Part shown: positions 16,484 through 23,005 of the stretch, in pieces
Numbering within the stretch: position 1 is the stretch's first letter
Layout of the letters: each line of letters opens with the position of its first letter
NCBI GenBank assembly: GCA_025963935.1
Contig: JAOPZV010000135.1
Span: 1 to 41,804 of the forward strand
Direction of reading: 5' to 3'
Length of the DNA: 41,804 bases
DNA from: Solirubrobacterales bacterium
GTDB lineage: Bacteria > Actinomycetota > Thermoleophilia > Solirubrobacterales > Solirubrobacteraceae
The notes under the pieces: model-generated
What the model saw: the letters and a program-made list of their open reading frames with translations, nothing else
Told to the model about the DNA's origin: nothing
Databases searched by the model: none
Position numbers and translations under genes: made by a program

Positions 16484-17682
16484 GCCCCTCGGCGGTGATC
16501 GTCGATGCCGTCCGCACACCGATCGGGCGTTTCGGGGGGGCCCTCAGCGCCACCCGGCCGGATGACCTCGCGGCGCTCGTGATCGCCACCGTCATCGAGC
16601 GAACCGGACTGGAGGCAGCTGAGATCGACGACGTCTACATGGGCTGCGGCAACCAGGCGGGAGAGGACAACCGCAACGTCGCGCGGATGGCCTCGCTTCT
16701 CGCCGGGCTGCCCGTCGAGGTTCCCGGCTGCACCGTGAACCGCCTCTGCGGAAGCGGCATGGAGGCGGTTGCCGTTGCCGCACGCGCGATCGAGGCAGGG
16801 GCCGGTGAGCTCTTCCTCGCGGGCGGAGTCGAGTCGATGACCAGGGCGCCGTTCGCGCTGGCGAAGCCGAGCCGCGCCTTTCCCCGCGGCACCGCAGAGC
16901 TCGAGGACACGGCGCTCGGCTGGAGGTTCGTGAACCCGCGAATGCGCGAGCTCGGCCACACCGATTCTCTGGGCGAGACCGCCGAGAACGTGGCGCGCGA
17001 GCGTGGCATAACACGCGAGGAGCAGGATCGCTTCGCGCTGGCGAGCCACCGGCGGGCGCTCGCAGCCGCCGAGGACGGACGTCCCGCAAAGTGGTCGGTG
17101 CCGGTGCAGGCCGAGGGCGGCGAGCTCACGGCCGATGAGGGCCCCCGCCGGGACACCTCGCTCGAGCGGCTGGCCTCCCTGCGACCGGTGTTCGCTCGCG
17201 ACGGGTCTGTGACCGCCGGGAACTCGAGCCCGCTCAGCGACGGCGCGGCGGCGTTGGTCCTGACCTCCGAGGACTGCGCCAGAGCCAACGGACTGCGCCC
17301 GATGGCGCGCGTCATGGGATCGGCCACCGCGGGGGTCGAGCCGCGACTGATGGGCCTAGGCCCCCTTCCCGCCACCGAGAAGCTGACGCGCAGGCTCGGC
17401 ATCTCGATCGAGGACTTCGACACGATCGAGCTGAACGAGGCGTTCGCCTCACAGGCGGTCGCCGTGTGCAAGGAGTGGGGAATCGACCCGGACGACGACC
17501 GCGTCAATCCCGACGGAGGTGCGATCGCGCTTGGACACCCGATCGGCTGCTCGGGCGCCAGGCTGGTGGGGCAGGCGATGCATACGCTCCAGCGGACGGG
17601 CGGCCGTCTCGGCCTGGCCACCATGTGCATCGGGGTGGGTCAGGGTATCGCCGTGGCGCTGGAGCGAATCGATCAGGATTGA
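16480..17682 (+). CDS. Acetyl-CoA acyltransferase (thiolase)
   Basis: A complete 400-residue degradative thiolase of the PcaF/FadA type, cleaving a 3-oxoacyl-CoA to acetyl-CoA and a shortened acyl-CoA. The acyl-accepting cysteine is Cys90 in VNRLCGSGMEA; the second motif ELNEAFASQAVAV, the histidine motif GGAIALGHPIGCSGARL and the C-terminal cysteine motif LATMCIGVGQG are all intact. Unlike the partial gene at the left edge it keeps every catalytic residue, so it is probably the real thiolytic step of the pathway. It follows MaoC with ATGA overlap; the next start (GTG 17686) is 3 bases after its stop. Confidence 0.94.
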   Translation: MSPSAVIVDAVRTPIGRFGGALSATRPDDLAALVIATVIERTGLEAAEIDDVYMGCGNQAGEDNRNVARMASLLAGLPVEVPGCTVNRLCGSGMEAVAVAARAIEAGAGELFLAGGVESMTRAPFALAKPSRAFPRGTAELEDTALGWRFVNPRMRELGHTDSLGETAENVARERGITREEQDRFALASHRRALAAAEDGRPAKWSVPVQAEGGELTADEGPRRDTSLERLASLRPVFARDGSVTAGNSSPLSDGAAALVLTSEDCARANGLRPMARVMGSATAGVEPRLMGLGPLPATEKLTRRLGISIEDFDTIELNEAFASQAVAVCKEWGIDPDDDRVNPDGGAIALGHPIGCSGARLVGQAMHTLQRTGGRLGLATMCIGVGQGIAVALERIDQD

Positions 17683-17685
17683 CCC

Positions 17686-18057
17686 GTGAGCGAGCCACTG
17701 GTGATACGTCAGCCGCAACTCGGCGAGGATTACGAGCGGGTGACACAGGAGCTGACCGGTGCCTTCAGCCACATGCGCGCCGCCGTGCTGGAGGAGCGGC
17801 CCGTCGTGGTCGTGCTCGACGACCGTGACCTGTTGGGCCAGGGGGCGGTCGCGGATGCGGCGCTCGCCACCGGCCTGCTGGGCCTCGTGAGGGCGTTCGC
17901 GCTCGAGGGCGCCCGCGCAGGTTGGCGTGTCAATGCGCTGACCCACCGCGGCGAGGAGACCGACCTCGCGCAGTGTCTCGAGCACCTCGCCGACGGTGGC
18001 CTGAGCGGACAGCTGATCAGGGTCGGCACCGAGCACCTCGGGCGGGTGTGGCCGTGA
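17686..18057 (+). CDS. Short SDR-like protein, lacks the nucleotide-binding half
   Basis: A 123-residue protein I cannot name. Residues about 63-86 (GLLGLVRAFALEGARAGWRV and the following NAL) look like the alpha-F/beta-F region of short-chain dehydrogenases (usually GLTRALALEGARxGIRVNAV). The N-terminal TGxxxGIG loop, the NNAG motif and the YxxxK catalytic pair are missing. The frame is clean, in phase and translationally linked: GTG start 3 bases after the thiolase stop, and GTGA overlap with the intact SDR at 18054. It could be a decayed SDR, or a partner subunit of the next SDR, as in heteromeric oxoacyl-ACP/CoA reductases where one subunit is inactive. Confidence 0.6.
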   Translation: MSEPLVIRQPQLGEDYERVTQELTGAFSHMRAAVLEERPVVVVLDDRDLLGQGAVADAALATGLLGLVRAFALEGARAGWRVNALTHRGEETDLAQCLEHLADGGLSGQLIRVGTEHLGRVWP

Positions 18058-18794
18058 GCACAGCCTCTCAGCGCGGGCTTGCGGTCATCACCGGCGCGGC
18101 CGGAGTGCTGGGCACGCGGATCGCCGAACGGCTCGCCGCGGACGGCCACGACCTGCTGCTCGTGGACCTCGATCGGGCCGTCGCGCTGACGGCCGAGAGG
18201 ATCGCGGCAGCGTCCTCGCGCAGAGCCGTGGCGTGCGTCGCGGACCTCACGAGCGCGGAGGGCGCCGAGGCCGTCGCTCGCAGCGCCGGGGAGGAGGGTG
18301 GAAACGTCGCGCTGCTGGTCAACAACGCGGGAATCACGCGCGACGGCAGGATCGGCGATATGCAGGAGCGCGACTTCGCCGCCGTGATCGACGTCAACCT
18401 GACCGCGGCGATGCGCCTGACGTTTGCACTCGAGCGCCTGCTGGCTGACGGATCGGTCGTCCTGAACATGAGCTCCCGCGCATCGCTCGGCAACTTCGGG
18501 CAGGCCAACTACGTCGCCTCCAAGTCCGGGCTCGTCGGCCTCACCCGGGCGCTCGCGCTGCGCTGGGCTCCCCGCGTGCGCGTCAACGCGGTGGCACCGA
18601 GCCTGATCGACACGCCGATGGCCCACTCGATGCCCGAGCACGTGCTCGAGAAGGTCGTTTCCCGCATACCCGCGGGGCGCATCGGCATGCCCGACGACGT
18701 CGCCTCGATCGTCGCCTTCCTGGCCTCGCCCGAGGCCGGCTACATCACCGGCCAGGTGCTCGTCGCATGCGGTGGACGGAGCATCGCCGCGTGA
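18054..18794 (+). CDS. Short-chain dehydrogenase/reductase 1 (FabG-like)
   Basis: A 246-residue classical SDR. The cofactor loop is TGAAGVLG (about 13-20), with Asp at the end of beta-2 (LLLVDLDR), which points to NAD(H). NNAG is present (VNNAGITRDG), the catalytic Ser is in NMSSRAS and the Tyr-Lys pair in ANYVASKSG; VRVNAVAPSLIDTPM and the GYITGQVLVACGG C-terminus complete the family pattern. It probably oxidises the 3-hydroxyacyl-CoA made by the MaoC hydratase upstream, giving the thiolase substrate. GTG start inside the GTGA shared with the short SDR-like gene; the following CoA ligase begins in another GTGA overlap. Confidence 0.9.
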   Translation: MSTASQRGLAVITGAAGVLGTRIAERLAADGHDLLLVDLDRAVALTAERIAAASSRRAVACVADLTSAEGAEAVARSAGEEGGNVALLVNNAGITRDGRIGDMQERDFAAVIDVNLTAAMRLTFALERLLADGSVVLNMSSRASLGNFGQANYVASKSGLVGLTRALALRWAPRVRVNAVAPSLIDTPMAHSMPEHVLEKVVSRIPAGRIGMPDDVASIVAFLASPEAGYITGQVLVACGGRSIAA

Positions 18795-20365
18795 GCCCGA
18801 ACTCCCTGACCGTCGGCACGCTCGTGCAGCTGGGTGCGGCCCGCTCGCCGACGAGGGCAGCCGTCATGACCCCGCGGGGAGACGTACGTACCTACGCTCA
18901 GCTCGACGCGCGCACCGACCGCCTAGCAAACGCCCTGCTTGCCAACGGCCTCGTTCCCGGAGATCGCGTTGCCGCCTGGATGGAGGACTGCGTCGAGTAC
19001 ATCGAGCTCTACCTGGCCGTGGCCAAGGCGGGCCTGGTGATGGTCCCTATCAACGCCCGGCTGCGCTCAGCCGAGGCCGCATTCCCGTTACGGGACTCGG
19101 GCGCCCGCGCACTCGTGTGGACAAGCGGCCTGAACGAGGGCGTCGGCGAGCTCGAGGAACTCGACGATCTGCTCCGCGTCTCGCTCGACGCGGATGCCGA
19201 GCGCGACTCGCACTCCTTCGAGGATCTGGTCTCGCGCGGGCGCGAGGGTGCCCCGCCGGCGCCGGAGCCCGACTCGATCTACATCATCGGCTACACCAGC
19301 GGAACGACGGGGCGGCCCAAGGGCGCAATCCTCACCCACGCGAGCGTGCTCGCGCTCGCGCGCTTGAACGCCCTCTCCTACCGGCTTCCGCTGTTCAGCG
19401 TGGCGGCGCTGACCGGGTCGATGTCGTTTGTGGCCACGGTGCCCGCACACATCATCAGCCACCTGTATGTCGGCGGCACGCTGATCGTCATGGGCCGCTG
19501 GGACGTGGAGTCGCTGCTGGCGACCGTGCAGGCCCAGCGCGCGACGTTCACCTACATCCCCTCCCCGACGCTCGCGGAATTCACCGAGGCGGCCGCGGCC
19601 GACACGACGCCGTGGTCCTCGCTCGAGTCGATTCTGCATTCCGGCTCGCGCGCGAGCCCCGACAAGCTGCGCGGGCTGTGCGAGGTGATCGGCGGTCGGT
19701 TCGTCGAGGGCCTCGGCATGACCGAGAACTCGGGCGGCCTGATCACCGCCACGACCCGCGAGGACATCGAGGGCGTCTCCGAGGCCCATGAAATCTTCGC
19801 CTCGGTGGGGCGCGCGGTGGCCGAATCGGCAGTCGACGTGCTGGATCCGGACGGTGTCCCCGTCGAGCGCGACGGCTCGAGCATCGGCGAACTGGCGATC
19901 AGCTCGCCGGCCCTGATGACGGGCTACTGGAACCTGCCGGAGGCGACGGCGCAGGCGCTGAAGGACGGCTGGTACATGACCGGCGATCTGGCCTCGATCG
20001 ACCCCGCCGGCTACGTCTACATCGCTGAGCGGCGCACGGACCTGATCATCTCGGGGGGAATGAACGTCTACCCGACCGAGGTCGAGGAGCACCTCGCGAC
20101 GATGCCCGGGGTGCTGGAGTGCGCGGTCGTCGGACTGCCACACGAGCGTTGGGGCCAGACGGTGGTCGCTGCCGTCGTGCGCGACTCCTCCGCGGCGATC
20201 TCGGAGCCGGAGGTGATCGAGCACTGCCGCCAGGGCCTGGCGAGCTACAAGAAGCCGACGACCGTGGTGTTCGTCGATGAGCTGCCGCGCACGACGAGCC
20301 TCAAGGTCAAGCGCTCCGCCATACGCGATCTGCTCGGCTCGCAGCTCGCCGAGCGGGGGAGTTGA
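18791..20365 (+). CDS. AMP-dependent acyl-CoA ligase 2
   Basis: A 524-residue adenylate-forming CoA ligase. Core motifs are YTSGTTGRPKGAILTH (A3), EGLGMTENSGG (A5), WYMTGDLASID (A7), RRTDLIISGGMNVYPTEVEE (A8) and the catalytic Lys in TTSLKVKR (A10). The A5 motif has Met-Thr-Glu-Asn-Ser where many fatty-acid ligases have TET. The order fits activation of an acid before beta-oxidation, but with three ligases in the window each may act on a different intermediate. It starts in the GTGA overlap of the SDR gene, so the unit from 10085 to here is continuously coupled. A 25-base gap separates it from the last gene of the unit. Confidence 0.88.
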   Translation: MSPNSLTVGTLVQLGAARSPTRAAVMTPRGDVRTYAQLDARTDRLANALLANGLVPGDRVAAWMEDCVEYIELYLAVAKAGLVMVPINARLRSAEAAFPLRDSGARALVWTSGLNEGVGELEELDDLLRVSLDADAERDSHSFEDLVSRGREGAPPAPEPDSIYIIGYTSGTTGRPKGAILTHASVLALARLNALSYRLPLFSVAALTGSMSFVATVPAHIISHLYVGGTLIVMGRWDVESLLATVQAQRATFTYIPSPTLAEFTEAAAADTTPWSSLESILHSGSRASPDKLRGLCEVIGGRFVEGLGMTENSGGLITATTREDIEGVSEAHEIFASVGRAVAESAVDVLDPDGVPVERDGSSIGELAISSPALMTGYWNLPEATAQALKDGWYMTGDLASIDPAGYVYIAERRTDLIISGGMNVYPTEVEEHLATMPGVLECAVVGLPHERWGQTVVAAVVRDSSAAISEPEVIEHCRQGLASYKKPTTVVFVDELPRTTSLKVKRSAIRDLLGSQLAERGS

Positions 20366-20390
20366 GCGCCCGGCTCGGGAGCTGACGAGC

Positions 20391-21386
20391 GTGACCATGC
20401 AGGAGGACGAGAAGAGGGACCCGGTCGCCGGCAAGGAGCACCGCTTCGAGCTCGTCGATGTTCCCGAGGACTTTGGCTCGCGCGAGCTTGTCGTTGACGA
20501 GCCGCGCGTCAAGGCCTTCGCCTTCGCACAGGACGACTACGCCCCCTGGCACTTCTCGCCGTCTCCCTTCGGCGGCCCAATCGGGCATGCCTCGCTGCTC
20601 GCCAACGAGCTGATGCAGATCTACTTCGAGCGCTACCGGATCGACGTCCACGACGACAAGGGTGGCGCCTGGCTCGAAGAGGCCCATGTCGAGGAGACCC
20701 TGTGGTTCGAGAGCCCTGCGTTCGTCGGCGAGACCGTGGTCCTGAGCGGACGGTTCGTCGACAAGTACGTCACAGGCGGTCGCGGTGCGGTCGTGCTCGA
20801 GGGCGAGGCGCGCGCCGCGGACGGCCGTCTGATCATGGGCCACCGTGCGGTCGAGTACTTCGCCATGGACGGTCCAGCCGCGGACACTGTGCCCGGACGA
20901 GCTCAGCCGGCGATGCGCCGTGTGCGGCCGCAGACCGCGGCCGCCGTGGCGCCGGCAGCTTGCACCCCTGCCGGGATGGCCCCCGGGACACCGATAGCGC
21001 CGCTGGAGAAGACGATCTCCTTCCCGCAGCAGCTCGTGTTCTCGACGCTCGAGCATCCGACGGCACAGCGGAGCGTGCACACCGACCTCGCGATCGCGCG
21101 CCGGGCAGGTCTGCAGGCGCCGCTGGTCCAGGGCCAGCAGCTCGCCTGCCACGTCTCGGAGTCGATGACGCGATTCTTCGGCGCCGCCTGGTACACGGGC
21201 GGCTGGGTCCGCATGAAGTTCCTCGGCGCGGTCTGCGCCGGCGAGACGATCCGGGTCTGCGGCGCGGTCGCCGGCAGCGCGCGACGCGGGGGCTCCGACG
21301 TACTCGAGCTCGACGTCTGGGTGCAGAACGGGGCCGGCACGATCGTCGCAGTGGCCAACGCCTGCGCACCTCCGCCAGGCCCGTAG
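20391..21386 (+). CDS. Double-hotdog MaoC-type protein (probable hydratase/dehydratase)
   Basis: A 331-residue protein with two hotdog repeats. The first half (about 20-175) has FAFAQDDYAPWHFSPSPFGG in the position of the hydratase motif and PIGHASLLANELM as the following helix. The second half (about 200-325) has ERSVHTD-like QRSVHTDLAIARRAGL and APLVQGQQLACHVSE with the usual VRMKFLGAV strand. An Ala/Pro-rich linker lies between. Two-hotdog proteins of this kind act as enoyl-CoA hydratases or as MaoC-like CoA-binding proteins; neither half shows the full D-x-N-x-x-H dyad, so activity is uncertain. GTG at 20391 is preferred because GGGAG lies 9 bases upstream; ATG at 20397 is possible. Last gene of the 7900-21386 unit. 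Confidence 0.75.
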   Translation: MTMQEDEKRDPVAGKEHRFELVDVPEDFGSRELVVDEPRVKAFAFAQDDYAPWHFSPSPFGGPIGHASLLANELMQIYFERYRIDVHDDKGGAWLEEAHVEETLWFESPAFVGETVVLSGRFVDKYVTGGRGAVVLEGEARAADGRLIMGHRAVEYFAMDGPAADTVPGRAQPAMRRVRPQTAAAVAPAACTPAGMAPGTPIAPLEKTISFPQQLVFSTLEHPTAQRSVHTDLAIARRAGLQAPLVQGQQLACHVSESMTRFFGAAWYTGGWVRMKFLGAVCAGETIRVCGAVAGSARRGGSDVLELDVWVQNGAGTIVAVANACAPPPGP

Positions 21387-21416
21387 AGGCCGCAAAAGCC
21401 GGTCGATCGCTGCGGG

Positions 21417-21446
21417 TTGACTTATCTACCAACCGACTGGTAGAGT
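21417..21446 (+). promoter_or_regulatory. Promoter of the ABC transporter operon
   Basis: TTGACT (21417-21422) and TAGAGT (21441-21446) with an 18-base spacer. Operator copy 4 fills the spacer almost exactly, an arrangement expected for tight repression. The leader to the ATG at 21546 is about 90 bases. Confidence 0.68.
21428..21441 (+). promoter_or_regulatory. Operator copy 4 of the shared element
   Basis: ACCAACCGACTGGT, within the perfect inverted repeat TCTACCA-N6-TGGTAGA at 21425-21444 (7-bp arms). It is the most symmetrical of the short copies and lies between the -35 and -10 boxes. Confidence 0.78.
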
Positions 21447-21545
21447 CACGCAACAACTGGCACTTACCGAGTGTTGGCTTGGGCTTGGAGAGGTCCGGGA
21501 GCAAGCAATGCGCGGGCGGCCTGGAACAAAACAGAGGAGAAATTG

Positions 21546-22916
21546 ATGCTCAAGCGTAAGCGCGTCGCACCTCAGGTGGTGCGCGATGAGGGCGGACGTC
21601 GATCGCCCGGGGGCACGCGGTTAAGGCCGTCGACCCGCTCCATCCGTCTGATCGTTGTTGCGGCCGCAGTCCTGGCCGCGGTCGTGTTGGCAGCGTGCGG
21701 GAGCAGCAAAAGCAGCTCGTCCTCGTCCTCGTCCTCGTACTCGGCGACTCCTGCCTCTGAATCGTCAGGCACGAAACCGACCGGCTCGCCGATCAAGACG
21801 TTCACGATCACGTCGATCCAGGCGCAGGCCGTGCCGACCTACCCGAACATCAAGGAAACGGCGGTCGCGTACGAAAAGTGGATCAACGGCAAAGGTGGGA
21901 TCAAAGGCCACCCGCTGCAGATCACGATCTGCGACGATCGCGGCGAACCGACCCAGGCGACGAAGTGCGCGCGTGAAGGGGTCGAAAACGGGGCCGTGGC
22001 GGGGGTTGGATCCTTCAGCTTCTTCGGCGCGAACATAGTTCCAGTGCTCGAAAAGTCGAAGACCGCCTGGTTCGGCATCTGCTGCGCGCAGTCGGCGCAG
22101 GAGCTCTCGAGCAAAACCGTCTTCCCCACCGGCAGCCAGCCGGCATATGGGGCGGCGACCGTCGCCAAGGCGTATGAAGAAGGGTGCAAACACCTGAACG
22201 CGGTGATCGTCGAAGGCGCGCAGGGAGTGTTCGAACCGGTCATGAAGAACGCCGCCAAGGCCTACAACCACCCGATCGGCAAGTTCATCAACCTGCCGAC
22301 GACCGTCAAGGACTACAGTCCGCAGGTCGCCGAAGCATTGAGCGGAAATGCGGACTGCGTGGCTGTCATCTTCGGAGAATCGTTGTTCAAAGCATGGATG
22401 CCCGCATGGCAGCAGTCGGGGACCAAAGCGCGCATGTACGGCGCCCAGGGCAACCTCAACGCACAGGCCACCAAGGGCTTCGAAAGTGCTGCCGAGGGCA
22501 GCAAAATCGTGGGGGTCTACCCGGACCTCGCGACGAAGCCATGGGCCGAAATGCGCGAAGCGCTGAAAGCAGCCAACGTCAACCAGTCGCTGGACTACGA
22601 CGCGCTCGCATCGCTCGGCGACTGGAACGGCTATGTCGCGTTCACGAAGATCGCCGAAAAAATGACAGGCACCATCGACCACAACACGTTCATAGAAGCG
22701 GCGTCGAAGACATCCGGTCTGGAAACGAACGGACAGGTCCCGACGCTCGACTTCACCAAAGAATGGACGGAAGGCCCGAAGGGCTTCAACCGGCTGTTCC
22801 AGCGCAGTTCGGCCTTCTCGAAGATCGAACACGGCAAGGTCGTTCCTGACACCGAAAAGCTGTACGACGGAACGAAGTTGATGTTGGGCACCGGCAAGCT
22901 GGGGCCGGGGGTCTAG
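21546..22916 (+). CDS. ABC transporter substrate-binding lipoprotein (branched-chain amino acid type)
   Basis: A 456-residue periplasmic-binding-fold protein (Peripla_BP_6 type). The N-terminus is basic, a hydrophobic stretch (about 34-50) ends in the lipobox LAAC with Cys51, and a run of serines (52-64) gives a flexible tether, so it is an exported lipoprotein. The mature part has YPNIKETAVAYEKWINGKGG and GHPLQITICDDRG, the hallmark start of the LivJ-like fold. AGAGGAGA at 21532-21539 fixes the ATG at 21546. Codon use is odd: Glu is encoded by GAA 23 times and GAG 3 times, while the neighbouring ATPase uses GAG almost always. In this context it more likely binds the pathway's substrate than an amino acid. 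Confidence 0.9.
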   Translation: MLKRKRVAPQVVRDEGGRRSPGGTRLRPSTRSIRLIVVAAAVLAAVVLAACGSSKSSSSSSSSSYSATPASESSGTKPTGSPIKTFTITSIQAQAVPTYPNIKETAVAYEKWINGKGGIKGHPLQITICDDRGEPTQATKCAREGVENGAVAGVGSFSFFGANIVPVLEKSKTAWFGICCAQSAQELSSKTVFPTGSQPAYGAATVAKAYEEGCKHLNAVIVEGAQGVFEPVMKNAAKAYNHPIGKFINLPTTVKDYSPQVAEALSGNADCVAVIFGESLFKAWMPAWQQSGTKARMYGAQGNLNAQATKGFESAAEGSKIVGVYPDLATKPWAEMREALKAANVNQSLDYDALASLGDWNGYVAFTKIAEKMTGTIDHNTFIEAASKTSGLETNGQVPTLDFTKEWTEGPKGFNRLFQRSSAFSKIEHGKVVPDTEKLYDGTKLMLGTGKLGPGV

Positions 22917-22934
22917 TCTCAGCGAGCTAGGCCA

Positions 22935-22970
22935 GGCGCCGGGCCGGGAGATCATCTCCGGTCCGGCGCC
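22935..22970 (+). promoter_or_regulatory. Long stable hairpin between binding-protein and permease genes
   Basis: GGCGCCGG...CCGGCGCC flanks a nearly complete stem: arm 22935-22952 pairs with 22954-22970, with one bulge and one G-T wobble. No T-run follows. Such hairpins after binding-protein genes commonly protect the upstream mRNA or attenuate readthrough, so that binding protein exceeds permease; this role is inferred. Confidence 0.55.
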
Positions 22971-23005
22971 GAAGCCGGTGGCCGCCGATCAGCCAAGGGG
23001 AGCTC

